From: Bradyrhizobium guangdongense
GTDB taxonomy: Bacteria > Pseudomonadota > Alphaproteobacteria > Rhizobiales > Xanthobacteraceae
Direction of reading: 5' to 3'
DNA length: 35,436 nucleotides
Assembly (NCBI RefSeq): GCF_006483445.1
Contig: NZ_PPPT01000057.1
Coordinates: 1 to 35,436 of the forward strand
Shown here: positions 1-7,486 of the stretch, piece by piece
How positions within the stretch are numbered: the first letter of the stretch is position 1
How the letters are laid out: each line of letters begins with the position of its first letter
Position numbers and translations under genes: made by a program
The notes under the pieces: model-generated
Told to the model about the DNA's origin: nothing
What the model saw: the letters and a program-made list of their open reading frames with translations, nothing else
Database searches by the model: none

Positions 1-2
1 CC

Positions 3-95
3 TGGCTGTGCCCGCCGGCGGAAGTTAAGGCCGGGAACTGGGCCGGCATAACTGCCATCTGCCAGCGCACCCTGAAAGCCCTCAAAGCCGGGTGA
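3..95 (+). CDS. C-terminal end of a probable KDPG/KHG aldolase (5' truncated by the window edge)
   Basis: The frame is open from the window edge to a TGA at 93-95 and encodes the last 30 residues of a protein. The fragment begins WLCPPAEVKAGNWAGIT, which resembles the C-terminal end of 2-dehydro-3-deoxyphosphogluconate/4-hydroxy-2-oxoglutarate aldolase (Eda), where a GGSWL-P motif is followed by a GDW/Y--IT helix. In that family the enzyme cleaves 2-keto-3-deoxy-6-phosphogluconate to pyruvate and glyceraldehyde-3-phosphate in the Entner-Doudoroff pathway. The catalytic lysine lies outside the window, so the assignment rests only on this short tail. It is read in the same direction as the following thiolase, but a possible hairpin separates them. 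Confidence 0.5.
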   Translation, partial: WLCPPAEVKAGNWAGITAICQRTLKALKAG

Positions 96-122
96 AGTCT
101 TGCCATCCTTGGGCTAAGACTT
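95..122 (+). terminator. Weak hairpin after the aldolase fragment
   Basis: AAGTCTT (95-101) pairs with AAGACTT (116-122), extended inward by GCC/GGC with one bulged T. There is no real T-run behind it, so it is a weak terminator or a simple 3'-end hairpin. Confidence 0.3.
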
Positions 123-152
123 AGGTCAGTTGAGACCCAGGGAGAGCAACCA

Positions 153-1322
153 ATGACCGCCAGCATCGTCGGGTGGGCGCATACGCCGTTCGGCAAATTC
201 GACACCGAAACCGTGGAAAGCCTCGTTACACGCGTCGCCAATGAGGCGCTTGCGGATGCCGGCATCTCCGCCTCCGACGTCGATGAGATCGTACTCGGCC
301 ATTTCAATGCCGGCTTCTCGCCGCAGGATTTTACCGCCTCGCTGGTGCTCCAGGCCGACCCAAAACTCCGCTTCAAGCCGGCGACGCGGGTCGAGAACGC
401 CTGCGCGACCGGCTCGGCCGCTGTCCACCAGGGCATCCGCGCCATCGCGGCCGGAGCGGCCAAAATCGTGCTGGTGGTCGGCGTCGAGCAGATGACGCGC
501 ACGCCGAGCGCCGAGATCGGCAAGAACCTCCTCAAGGCGTCTTACCTGCCTGAAGATGGCGACACGGTCGGCGGCTTCGCCGGCGTGTTCGGCAAGATCG
601 CCAGCGGCTATTTCCAGAAATATGGCGACCAGTCCGATGCGCTGGCGCTGATCGCGGCCAAGAACCACAAGAACGGCGTCGCCAATCCCTTCGCCCAGAT
701 GCGCAAGGATTTTGGCTTCGATTTTTGCCGCTCCGAGAGCGAGAAGAATCCGTATGTGGCGGGCCCCCTGAAACGCACCGACTGCTCGCTCGTCTCGGAC
801 GGCGCCGCCGCGCTGGTGCTGGCCGACGCCGAGACCGCGAAGGGAATGAAGAAATCGATCGGCTTCCGCGCCACCGCGCACGCCCAGGACTTTTTGCCGA
901 TGTCCAAGCGCGACATTTTGCAGTTCGAGGGCTGCACCGTTGCCTGGCAGCGCGCGCTGGAGAAGGCCAGCGTCACGCTGTCCGATCTCTCCTTCGTCGA
1001 GACCCACGACTGCTTCACCGTCGCCGAGCTGATCGAATACGAAGCGATGGGCCTGACGCCGAAGGGGCAGGGCGCCCGCGCCATCAAGGAAGGCTGGACG
1101 CTGAAGGAGGGCAAGCTGCCGGTCAATCCGTCCGGCGGGCTGAAGGCAAAAGGCCACCCGATCGGCGCCACCGGCGTCTCCATGCATGTCATGACCGCGA
1201 TGCAGCTTGCCGGACAGGCGCCGGAGGGCATGCAGCTCAAGAACGCGAAGCTCGGCGGCATCTTCAACATGGGCGGTGCGGCCGTCGCCAATTACGTCTC
1301 CATCCTGGAGCCGCTGAAGTAA
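153..1322 (+). CDS. Thiolase family protein (SCP2-type acetyl-CoA acetyltransferase)
   Basis: 389-residue thiolase-fold enzyme of the SCP-x/non-decarboxylating type, expected to catalyse CoA-dependent cleavage of a 3-ketoacyl-CoA or the reverse Claisen condensation in the cytoplasm. The nucleophilic cysteine is visible at C84 in ENACATG. The HDCF motif at 285-288 and the NPSGG...GHPIGATG block (326-341, with catalytic His335) are intact. The length fits the family. A GGGAGAG ribosome-binding site lies about 7 bases before the ATG. A strong intrinsic terminator follows, so the gene is probably transcribed without the downstream CoA-transferase. The physiological substrate cannot be read from the sequence. 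Contrast it with the gene at 3118, a relative that lacks the cysteine. Confidence 0.9.
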   Translation: MTASIVGWAHTPFGKFDTETVESLVTRVANEALADAGISASDVDEIVLGHFNAGFSPQDFTASLVLQADPKLRFKPATRVENACATGSAAVHQGIRAIAAGAAKIVLVVGVEQMTRTPSAEIGKNLLKASYLPEDGDTVGGFAGVFGKIASGYFQKYGDQSDALALIAAKNHKNGVANPFAQMRKDFGFDFCRSESEKNPYVAGPLKRTDCSLVSDGAAALVLADAETAKGMKKSIGFRATAHAQDFLPMSKRDILQFEGCTVAWQRALEKASVTLSDLSFVETHDCFTVAELIEYEAMGLTPKGQGARAIKEGWTLKEGKLPVNPSGGLKAKGHPIGATGVSMHVMTAMQLAGQAPEGMQLKNAKLGGIFNMGGAAVANYVSILEPLK

Positions 1323-1331
1323 GGTTGCGTC

Positions 1332-1373
1332 GGGGCGGGCAATGGCGCCTTGCGCCTGCCCGCCCCTTTCTTT
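1332..1373 (+). terminator. Rho-independent terminator after the thiolase
   Basis: GGGGCGGGCA (1332-1341) pairs perfectly with TGCCCGCCCC (1357-1366). Inside, GGCGC (1344-1348) pairs with GCGCC (1352-1356) around a CTT loop, with only an AT bulge between the two stems. The T-rich tract TTTCTTT follows at once. This is the clearest intrinsic terminator in the window. Confidence 0.8.
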
Positions 1374-1440
1374 GCGTTAGATCATGGTGGGACCACCCGG
1401 CCCACCCTAATGCTCCCTATCGATTTGCAGGGAATGCATC

Positions 1441-1647
1441 ATGAGCAAGGACTACGAAGACTCGCTTTCACTGGACGAACTCAACGATCGCATCGCGATC
1501 CTTGAGGGCAATATCAGGCAGCTCATCGAGCAGGCCGCGGCCGCCTCGGGCGAGAACAGCGAAGCGCGCATCGCCGATCGCATCAACCAGCAGAACGACG
1601 AACTCGACCGTCTCCTCAAGATCCGCGAAGCCCGCCAGAAGAAATAA
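1441..1647 (+). CDS. Small coiled-coil protein of unknown function
   Basis: 68-residue, highly charged protein with no signal peptide or membrane segment. It has leucine/isoleucine heptad-like spacing (SLDELNDRIAILEGNIRQL and later INQQNDELDRLLKIR), which suggests a short helical hairpin or dimeric coiled coil. The tail is basic (REARQKK). I do not recognise a named family with certainty; it superficially resembles other small alphaproteobacterial coiled-coil proteins of the DUF1192 size class. It stands alone between the terminator at 1332-1373 and the CoA-transferase, in the same direction as both neighbours. A weak AGGGAATG stretch upstream may serve as the ribosome-binding site. Confidence 0.65.
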   Translation: MSKDYEDSLSLDELNDRIAILEGNIRQLIEQAAAASGENSEARIADRINQQNDELDRLLKIREARQKK

Positions 1648-1766
1648 GCGGGGCGCGGCCGCGCATGCGGCCATACGCGGGCCGCCCTTGCTCGCAACCG
1701 GACGCTGCCGTTAGGTGACCGAAATCGCTCGGCTCGCTTGTGAGCCCGCGCAATCGGGAGAGAACG

Positions 1767-2972
1767 ATGGGGCCGCTGAGGGGCATCAAGGTCATCGACA
1801 TGACGACCGTGCTGATGGGGCCCTACGCCACCCAGATGCTCGGCGATTACGGCGCCGATGTCATCAAGGTGGAATCGCTCGACGGCGACGTCACCCGCCT
1901 GATCGGCCCGATGCGGCATGCCGGCATGGGCCCGGTGTTCCTCAACACCAACCGCAGCAAGCGCTGCATCTGCCTCGACCTCAAGAAACCGGCCGGGCGC
2001 GAGGCCGTGCTGCGCCTGATCAAGGACGCCGACGTGCTGGTCTATAACGTCCGGCCGCAGGCGATGGCGCGCCTGCAGCTCGGCTATGACGTCGTCTCCG
2101 CGATCAACCCGCGGCTGGTCTATGCCGGTGTGTTCGGCTTCGGCCAGGACGGCCCATACGCCGCAAAGCCCGCCTATGACGATCTGATCCAGGGCGCCAC
2201 CGCGTTGCCCGCCCTGATGGCGCAGACCGGCGACGGCGTGCCGCGCTACGTTCCCAATGCGCTGGTTGACCGCATCGTCGGCCTCACGGCAGTCGGCGCG
2301 ATCTGCGCCAGCCTCGTGCATCGCGACCGCACCGGACGCGGCCAGCGCGTCGACATCCCGATGTTCGAGACCATGGCGGGCTTCGTCATGGGCGATCACA
2401 TGGGCGGACTCACCTTCGAGCCGCCGCTCGACAAGGGCGGCTACGCCCGTCACCTCTCGCGCGACCGCAGGCCTTACAAGACCGCCGACGGCTATCTCAG
2501 CGTCATCGTCTACAACGACAAGCAGTGGGAAAACTTCTTCAAAGCCACCGGCCGCGACGACTTGCGCGCCGACAAGCGGTTTGCAAGCTTTGCGGGGCGC
2601 GCCGCCAATATCGACTTCGTCTATGCCGAGCTCGCCCGTATCTTCGAGACCCGCACCACATCGGAGTGGATCGACCTCCTCACCAAGGCCGACGTGCCGG
2701 TCATGCCCATGCACGACCTCCAGACCATTTTGGGCGACGAGCATCTGGTCGCAACCGACTTCTTCCCGGTCGTCAATCATCCGACCGAAGGCCCGATCCG
2801 CAGCATGAAGGTGACGGCCACGTGGTCGGAGACCGAAGCCGAGCCGGTGCGTCTGGCGCCGCGCCTCAACGAGCACGGCGACGAGATCTTGCGTGAGATC
2901 GGCTACACCGCGGACGAGATCGCGGCGCTGGTGCGCGACGGGGTCACGCGTTCGCCGCCTGAGGCGAAATAG
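1767..2972 (+). CDS. CaiB/BaiF family (class III) CoA-transferase
   Basis: Predicted to move CoA between an acyl-CoA donor and a carboxylic acid acceptor through a glutamyl/aspartyl anhydride mechanism. From the ATG at 1767 the protein has 401 residues, the normal size. The N-terminal block (PLRGIKVIDMTTVLMGPYAT) and the YGADVIKVE motif are typical, as is the central GFGQDGPYAAKPAYDDLIQG region containing the catalytic aspartate (D138 by family comparison). An in-frame GTG at 1740 exists, but the ATG at 1767 is preferred because GGGAGAG (1756-1762) sits just before it and the family consensus starts there. Acids formed or used by the nearby thiolases are plausible partners; the substrate is unknown. 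Confidence 0.9.
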   Translation: MGPLRGIKVIDMTTVLMGPYATQMLGDYGADVIKVESLDGDVTRLIGPMRHAGMGPVFLNTNRSKRCICLDLKKPAGREAVLRLIKDADVLVYNVRPQAMARLQLGYDVVSAINPRLVYAGVFGFGQDGPYAAKPAYDDLIQGATALPALMAQTGDGVPRYVPNALVDRIVGLTAVGAICASLVHRDRTGRGQRVDIPMFETMAGFVMGDHMGGLTFEPPLDKGGYARHLSRDRRPYKTADGYLSVIVYNDKQWENFFKATGRDDLRADKRFASFAGRAANIDFVYAELARIFETRTTSEWIDLLTKADVPVMPMHDLQTILGDEHLVATDFFPVVNHPTEGPIRSMKVTATWSETEAEPVRLAPRLNEHGDEILREIGYTADEIAALVRDGVTRSPPEAK

Positions 2973-2998
2973 GGGAGACGATGACCACTCTCTCATCC

Positions 2999-3100
2999 GT
3001 CATTCCGGGGCGCGACGAAGTCGCGAGCCCGGAATCCATAACCACGATAATGAGTATAGATTCCGGGCTCGCGCCCCAAGAGGGCGCGCCCCGGAATGAC
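2999..3100. repeat. Intergenic palindromic repeat, family A copy 1
   Basis: The outer 16-bp arms are perfect complements (2999-3014, beginning GTCATTCCGGGG, and 3085-3100, ending CCCCGGAATGAC). An inner 15-bp pair is also perfect (3022-3036 with 3059-3073, containing GAGCCCGGAATC and its complement). The 102-bp element could fold into a two-tiered cruciform or RNA hairpin. It fills the gap between the CoA-transferase and the thiolase-like gene and stops just short of the latter's ribosome-binding site. Confidence 0.9.
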
Positions 3101-3117
3101 AGTGGTGAGGCGGCATC

Positions 3118-4254
3118 ATGAGCTTCGTCACCGGCGTCGGGCTCACACCTTTCGGCAAGCACGAAGGCTCGTCCTCGCTCGACCTGATGAGCAAGGCCGC
3201 CCAGCTTGCACTCGACGATGCCGGGCTGAAGCGTGCCGAGATCGACGGCATCCTTTGCGGCTATTCGACGGTCTCGCCGCATATCATGTTGGCAACCGTC
3301 TTTGCCGAGCATTTCGGTATCCGTCCAAGCTATGCCCATGCGGTGCAGGTCGGCGGCGCCACCGGCCTTGCCATGACCATGCTGGCGCATCAGCTCGTCG
3401 AGGCCGGTGTCGTCAAGCACGTGCTCGTCGTCGCCGGCGAAAACCGCCTCACCGGGCAGAGCCGCGACGCCTCGATCCAGGCGCTCGCGCAGGTCGGCCA
3501 TCCCGACTACGAGGTGCCGCTGGGCCCGACTATCCCTGCCTATTACGGCCTCGTCGCCAGCAGATACATGTACGAATACGGTGTCACCGAAACGGACCTT
3601 GCCGAATTCGCCGTGCTGATGCGGGCGCATGCCTGCACCCATCCCGGCGCGCAATTCCACGAGCCGATCACGGTCGCCGATGTCATGGCGTCAAAGCCGG
3701 TCGCGCTGCCGCTCAAGCTGCTGGATTGCTGCCCGGTCTCCGATGGCGGCGCCGCCTTCGTCATCAGCCGCGAACGGACCGGCGAGGCCGGCGTCAAGAT
3801 CCGCGGCTGCGCGCAGGCCCACACCCATCAGCACGTCACGGCGGCGCCCGCGTTGAGCGAGCTCGGCGCGGAGATATCGATTGCACGCGCGAAGCAGGCC
3901 GCGGGCGTCGCGATATCGAATGTGCGTTACGCCGCAATCTACGACAGCTTTACCATCACACTTGCGATGCTGCTGGAGGACCTCGGGCTCGCGGAGCGGG
4001 GCGAAGCGGCGGCGCGCGTGCGCTCCGGTCATTTCAGCCGCGATGGCGCCATGCCGCTCAACACCCATGGCGGCCTGCTCAGCTACGGCCATTGCGGGGT
4101 CGGCGGTGCGATGGCGCATCTCGTCGAGACGCAATTGCAGATGACGGGGCGTGCCGCGAATCGTCAGGTGCGCGATGCCTCGATGGCGCTGCTGCATGGC
4201 GACGGCGGCGTGCTGTCGTCTCACGTCAGCATGTTCCTGGAGCGGGTGCGATGA
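3118..4254 (+). CDS. Thiolase-fold protein without the catalytic cysteine; likely partner of the adjacent DUF35 protein
   Basis: 378-residue member of the SCP2-thiolase branch. The overall pattern is kept (GVGLTPFGKHEG at the N-terminus, SDGGAAFVIS, NTHGGLLSYGH near the end), but the active site is altered. The position that normally holds the nucleophilic Cys reads VGGATG with G80, the HDCF motif is replaced by IYDSF (Y275-D276), and GHP is GHC (H325-C326). A normal covalent thiolase reaction is therefore unlikely. Family knowledge: the steroid side-chain aldolase Ltp2 also has a remodelled thiolase site and works only with a DUF35 partner (ChsH2), and BbsB works with the OB-fold protein BbsA. 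The stop codon overlaps the next start (ATGA), consistent with a complex. A retro-aldol or retro-Claisen role is inferred, not shown. Confidence 0.85.
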   Translation: MSFVTGVGLTPFGKHEGSSSLDLMSKAAQLALDDAGLKRAEIDGILCGYSTVSPHIMLATVFAEHFGIRPSYAHAVQVGGATGLAMTMLAHQLVEAGVVKHVLVVAGENRLTGQSRDASIQALAQVGHPDYEVPLGPTIPAYYGLVASRYMYEYGVTETDLAEFAVLMRAHACTHPGAQFHEPITVADVMASKPVALPLKLLDCCPVSDGGAAFVISRERTGEAGVKIRGCAQAHTHQHVTAAPALSELGAEISIARAKQAAGVAISNVRYAAIYDSFTITLAMLLEDLGLAERGEAAARVRSGHFSRDGAMPLNTHGGLLSYGHCGVGGAMAHLVETQLQMTGRAANRQVRDASMALLHGDGGVLSSHVSMFLERVR

Positions 4255-4610
4255 GCGAGCGGATCGCCGACTGGACCAAAGGCGAGCAGGCGATCGTCTA
4301 TCAGAGCTGCGGTGCCTGCGGCCGCGTGCAATATTTCCATCGCGCGTTCTGCGCAGCCTGCGGCACGGCCGATCCCAGCGAACAGCGCGCGAGCGGCAAG
4401 GGCCGGGTCTACGCGGCGTCACTGGTCTGCCGCGCGGCGACGCCGGAGACGAAGGCGCATGTGCCCTACAACATTTTGCTGGTCGATTGCGCCGAAGGTT
4501 TTCGCATGATGGCGCATGGCGAGAAGGATCTCGCCATCGGCGACGAGGTCACTGTGCAGTTCGTGCCATTTGCCGGGAGAATCGTACCGTACTTTACCAA
4601 AGACACTTAG
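4251..4610 (+). CDS. DUF35 zinc-ribbon/OB-fold protein, acyl-CoA-associated
   Basis: 119-residue protein of the Zn-ribbon/OB-fold (DUF35) family. A rubredoxin-like zinc knuckle is visible near the N-terminus: C20-GA-C23 and C34-AA-C37. It is followed by a beta-rich OB-fold segment (GKGRVYAASLV, then VPYNILLVDCAEGFRMMAH and a terminal VQFVPF strand). Such proteins bind SCP2-type thiolases or thiolase-like aldolases and help hold the acyl-CoA. The ATG overlaps the stop of the upstream thiolase-like gene by four bases, so equimolar, coupled synthesis is likely. The size is typical of stand-alone partners. The DUF35 identity is secure; the reaction is inferred from the partner. Confidence 0.85.
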   Translation: MSERIADWTKGEQAIVYQSCGACGRVQYFHRAFCAACGTADPSEQRASGKGRVYAASLVCRAATPETKAHVPYNILLVDCAEGFRMMAHGEKDLAIGDEVTVQFVPFAGRIVPYFTKDT

Positions 4611-4618
4611 ATGGCTTC

Positions 4619-4701
4619 GTCATTCGGGGGCGGTCCAAAGGACCGAGCCTGGAACGGGAATTCTGGGCCTGGCGCTGTGCGAGACGCCACCCCGGAATGA
4701 C
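4619..4701. repeat. Intergenic palindromic repeat, family A copy 2 (degenerate)
   Basis: Begins GTCATTCGGGGGCG and ends CGCCACCCCGGAATGAC, so the outer arms match family A with a few mismatches. The inner arms have decayed (GAGCCTGGAACGGGAATTC). The element lies immediately after the DUF35 stop codon and may double as a 3'-end hairpin. Confidence 0.7.
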
Positions 4702-4723
4702 GAAAACTCTTGGAACGCGTAAC

Positions 4724-4825
4724 TCAACGCCCGTAGAACAATATGCTGGCGATGACGAGCATCGCCGTCACCGCCAGCATATGCGCGAGCGCTTCCGAGG
4801 CCGCCCTCCTTGTGGCTTCCTTCAT
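4724..4825 (-). CDS. Predicted 33-residue single-pass membrane protein
   Basis: Reading the minus strand from the ATG at 4825 to the TGA at 4724-4726 gives 33 codons. The N-terminus is charged (MKEATRRAASEALAHM) and is followed by a hydrophobic stretch (LAVTAMLVIASILFYG) ending in Arg, the usual pattern of a small single-pass protein with a cytoplasmic, positively charged N-terminus. A strong ribosome-binding site, GGGAGAAG, is present just upstream (complement of 4830-4837). I recognise no family. The gene stands alone in a 472-base gap. No function is proposed; the case rests on the ribosome-binding site, start codon and membrane-segment composition. Confidence 0.6.
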   Translation of the reverse strand: MKEATRRAASEALAHMLAVTAMLVIASILFYGR

Positions 4826-5082
4826 GCGTCTTCTCCCAGACTTGGGCGTGACTCATCGTTGCGCGCGCTGCGCAAATTCGACGGTCCTGTTTTTTTACTC
4901 GGAACACCCCACGGCGAGCATTCGCTTCGATGAGTCCCCACTCAGCGAACACTGCACTGTCTCAAGGTCGATCAGTAATGCGGCGGCAATTTGAAGAGAT
5001 GATGTTGCTCTTGCGTCGGCGCACGAATAGTGTTCGGGAACCCGCGAAAAAACGACAATAAAACCAAGACCCAAGGTGAAGA
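4826..5082. other. Intergenic remainder upstream of the CMD-like gene
   Basis: The gap 4611-5082 (472 bases) holds the degenerate repeat at 4619-4701 and the small minus-strand gene at 4724-4825. The rest, 4826-5082, is less GC-rich than the genes and contains a run of seven T at about 4890. It should hold the divergent promoters for the small gene and for the gene at 5083. I could not pick convincing -35/-10 boxes, and I see no further gene. Confidence 0.5.
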
Positions 5083-5610
5083 ATGGCCCGCATCGACTAC
5101 GCCGATCCCGCAAAGGCATCCGACCGCACCCGCGATATCCTCGCCAAGAATCGCAACGCCAACATCTTCCGGATGATGTCGCATTCGCCCGATTATTTCG
5201 TGCAGTATTGCCGGCTCGGCGGTGCGATCCGCAGTCGCGGCGAGCTCGATCCGATCGTGCGGGAACTCGCGATCACGCGGACCGGAATCCTCTGCGAAGC
5301 GCCTTACGAAGTCGTCGCGCACAAGCGCATCGGCAAGAATGTCGGCGTCACCGACGAGCAGAACGAAGCGCTGACCAACTGGCAGGCGGCGAGCTGCTTC
5401 ACCGAGACGCAGCGCGCCGCGCTCGCCTTCGCCGACGAGATCGTCAAGCTGAACAAGCCGACCGATGCCACGTTCAAGGCGATCGCCGCAAAACTGACGC
5501 CGGGCGCGCTGGTCGAGCTGCAGCTGTCGGTCGGCTTCTACATCATGACCTCAAAATTCCTCGAGACGTTTGAGATCGACCTCCAGCCGGTGACGGAAGT
5601 TATCGCCTAG
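5083..5610 (+). CDS. Carboxymuconolactone decarboxylase/AhpD-like family protein
   Basis: 175-residue all-helical protein of the CMD family. The family core is recognisable as RELAITRTGILCEAPYEVVAHKR, the segment where AhpD-type peroxidatic proteins carry C-x-x-C plus a following His. Here C71 and H80 are present but the second cysteine is replaced (CEAPYE), so disulfide reductase activity of the AhpD type is unlikely. Members of this group are often annotated as carboxymuconolactone decarboxylases, but the real reaction is usually unknown. An AAGGTGAAGA ribosome-binding region precedes the ATG. The gene ends only 7 bases before the convergent glutaminase gene, so their 3' ends meet. Confidence 0.85.
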   Translation: MARIDYADPAKASDRTRDILAKNRNANIFRMMSHSPDYFVQYCRLGGAIRSRGELDPIVRELAITRTGILCEAPYEVVAHKRIGKNVGVTDEQNEALTNWQAASCFTETQRAALAFADEIVKLNKPTDATFKAIAAKLTPGALVELQLSVGFYIMTSKFLETFEIDLQPVTEVIA

Positions 5611-5617
5611 GCTCAGC

Positions 5618-7465
5618 TCACATCGACGTCAAAATATCGACCTTGGCGTTCGCCACGATCAGGCGGTCGGCGAGCAGTTGCGCGAGGTTGCGCATGATCC
5701 GCTCGCCGGCACGCGGATGCTGCTTGCGGAAGCGCTCGAAATCCCGGAGCGGGACCTCGTAGGCCGTCGCGGCCATGTCGGCCAAAACGTCGGCGGAGCG
5801 GGTGGTCTCCAGCAGTGCCATCTCGCCAAAGGCCATGCCGGCGGTCAGCGTCGCCAGGCGTACGCCGTCGGTCAGCGTGACGTGCACCGCGCCGGAGCGC
5901 AGGAAGAACAGGGAATCGGCGGGATCGCCGGTCGCGACGATCTTTTGGCCCGCCTGATAGGTCTTGATCGTGCACAGCGAGGCGAGGTCGGTCAGCTCTT
6001 CGTCGGTGAGGCCGGCGAGCAGGGGCTGCTCAAGAAGCTCGGTGGTTTCGTGGAAGTCGATCGAGCCGCCATAGCGGTAGACGATCTGGTCTTCGGCCCA
6101 TTCGATGGCGGTATCGAGCAAATAGAAGTCGCGGACGTTCTTCAGTTCCGCCGTCCATTCCCGAAGGGTGTTCCACTCCTTTGAGGCGCGCTTCACGCCT
6201 GACAGCACCACGGTGACGTTGAGCGCGGCAAGCTCCGTAAAGGCTTCCGCGACGAGGCGCGCGCCGGCGCGGGTGGTCGAGGTGACGCGGTGCAAATCGA
6301 AAATCACGAATTGCGGCCGCGGCCGGGCCGCAAGCCGCCTCGAGACGTAATCGACCGCCGACAGAGACAGTGTCCCGACGAGCTCGATGATCCGCACATC
6401 CTGGTCGTGCGCGGCGAGGATCTCGCGCTCCTGCGGGCGGCGGACGCGGCGCGACGGACTCTTGCCGATGTCGTAGTCGGCGATGACGGCGTTGCGCGCG
6501 TCGTCGCTGCGGTTCAGCATGTGCAGGTCGTAATGGGAGGACAGCGCCTCACAGACCTTGATGCCGCGCACGCTGTTGCCGTGCTTGTCGAGTTTCGGCG
6601 AATAGCTTCCGAGCCCGAGTCGGGCGGGGAGCGCCGCAAGAATACCGCCGCCGACGCCGCTCTTGGCGGGAATGCCGATGCGGTAGATCCATTCGCCGGC
6701 ATAGTCGTACATGCCCGATGACGTCATCACCGATAGCGTGCGGGAGATGGCGTAGGGCGTCACCACCTGCTCGCCGGTGACCGGATTGGTGCCGCGATTG
6801 GCGAGCGTCGCCGCCATCACGGCAATATCGCGTGCGGTGACCAGCACTGCACATTGCCGGAAATAGACGTCGAGCACGTCTGCGACATTGTCGGCGATGA
6901 CCGCATTGGTCTTCAGGAGATAGGCGATGGCACGGTTGCGGTCGCCGGTCTGGCTCTCGGAGGTGTAGACGGCCTCGTCGACGTCGAGGTCGCGGCCGGC
7001 AAAGCGGCCGAGCGCCTTGCGGATCTCCTCGAAGGCGGCGGCGCCCTTGCTGCCGTGGATCAGCCCGGTGCAGGCGATTGCGCCGGCATTGACCATGGGA
7101 TTGAAGGGATGGTTGTCGGCGTTGAGGCGGATGGAGTTGAAAGGGTCGCCCGACGGCTCGACGCCGATCGCGCTCTCCACCTTGGCTGCGCCCAGCATGT
7201 CCAGCGCGAGCGCAAACACGAACGGCTTCGACATCGACTGGATGGTGAAGGGCACCCGGCTGTCGCCGACCTCGTAGACATGACCATCGAGGGTCGCGAG
7301 GCTGATGCCAAAATAGGCAGGGTCGGCCTTGCTGAGCTCGGGGATGTAGTCGGCAACGGCGCCGGAGGTCTGGGCCGAGAATTCGGTGAGACAGTCGTTG
7401 AGAAACCGCAGCAAAGGTGGTTTTGAGCGGCTCCAGGCGGCGGCGGAGGGCGATTGCGATGTCAT
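5618..7465 (-). CDS. glsA: Glutaminase fused to STAS and cyclic-nucleotide-binding domains
   Basis: 615-residue three-domain protein. Residues about 25-315 are a serine-dependent beta-lactamase-like glutaminase (L-glutamine to L-glutamate plus ammonia), with the SxxK catalytic pair S77/K80 in QSMSKPF, the substrate-binding NPMVNAGAI block (122-130) and SGVGGGI (269-275). Residues about 355-460 form a STAS domain (VIFDLHRVTSTTRAGARLV). Residues about 480-605 form a cNMP-binding domain whose phosphate-binding cassette FGEMALLETTRSA (546-558) keeps the key Glu548 and Arg556. The ATG at 7465 is preferred over an in-frame TTG at 7486 because AAGGAGGG lies directly before it. It is the last gene of the TAXI-TRAP-glutaminase operon, 21 bases after the permease. 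Second-messenger control of glutaminase is an inference. Confidence 0.9.
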   Translation of the reverse strand: MTSQSPSAAAWSRSKPPLLRFLNDCLTEFSAQTSGAVADYIPELSKADPAYFGISLATLDGHVYEVGDSRVPFTIQSMSKPFVFALALDMLGAAKVESAIGVEPSGDPFNSIRLNADNHPFNPMVNAGAIACTGLIHGSKGAAAFEEIRKALGRFAGRDLDVDEAVYTSESQTGDRNRAIAYLLKTNAVIADNVADVLDVYFRQCAVLVTARDIAVMAATLANRGTNPVTGEQVVTPYAISRTLSVMTSSGMYDYAGEWIYRIGIPAKSGVGGGILAALPARLGLGSYSPKLDKHGNSVRGIKVCEALSSHYDLHMLNRSDDARNAVIADYDIGKSPSRRVRRPQEREILAAHDQDVRIIELVGTLSLSAVDYVSRRLAARPRPQFVIFDLHRVTSTTRAGARLVAEAFTELAALNVTVVLSGVKRASKEWNTLREWTAELKNVRDFYLLDTAIEWAEDQIVYRYGGSIDFHETTELLEQPLLAGLTDEELTDLASLCTIKTYQAGQKIVATGDPADSLFFLRSGAVHVTLTDGVRLATLTAGMAFGEMALLETTRSADVLADMAATAYEVPLRDFERFRKQHPRAGERIMRNLAQLLADRLIVANAKVDILTSM

Positions 7466-7486
7466 CGCCCTCCTTGTGCATCGCAA

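Noticed and set aside
1660..1690. GC-rich hairpin GGCCGC-GCAT-GCGGCC after the coiled-coil gene as an intrinsic terminator
   Set aside because: The stem is short and there is no T-tract; palindromes of this composition are common by chance in such GC-rich DNA.
1452..2996. A 514-codon minus-strand frame across the coiled-coil and CoA-transferase genes
   Set aside because: It covers two genes with recognisable plus-strand products; its own translation has no family features and low-complexity His/Arg/Ala composition.
4895..5119. 74-codon minus-strand frame in the gap before the CMD-like gene
   Set aside because: No ribosome-binding site, it overlaps the start of a well-supported gene, and its composition is not coding-like.
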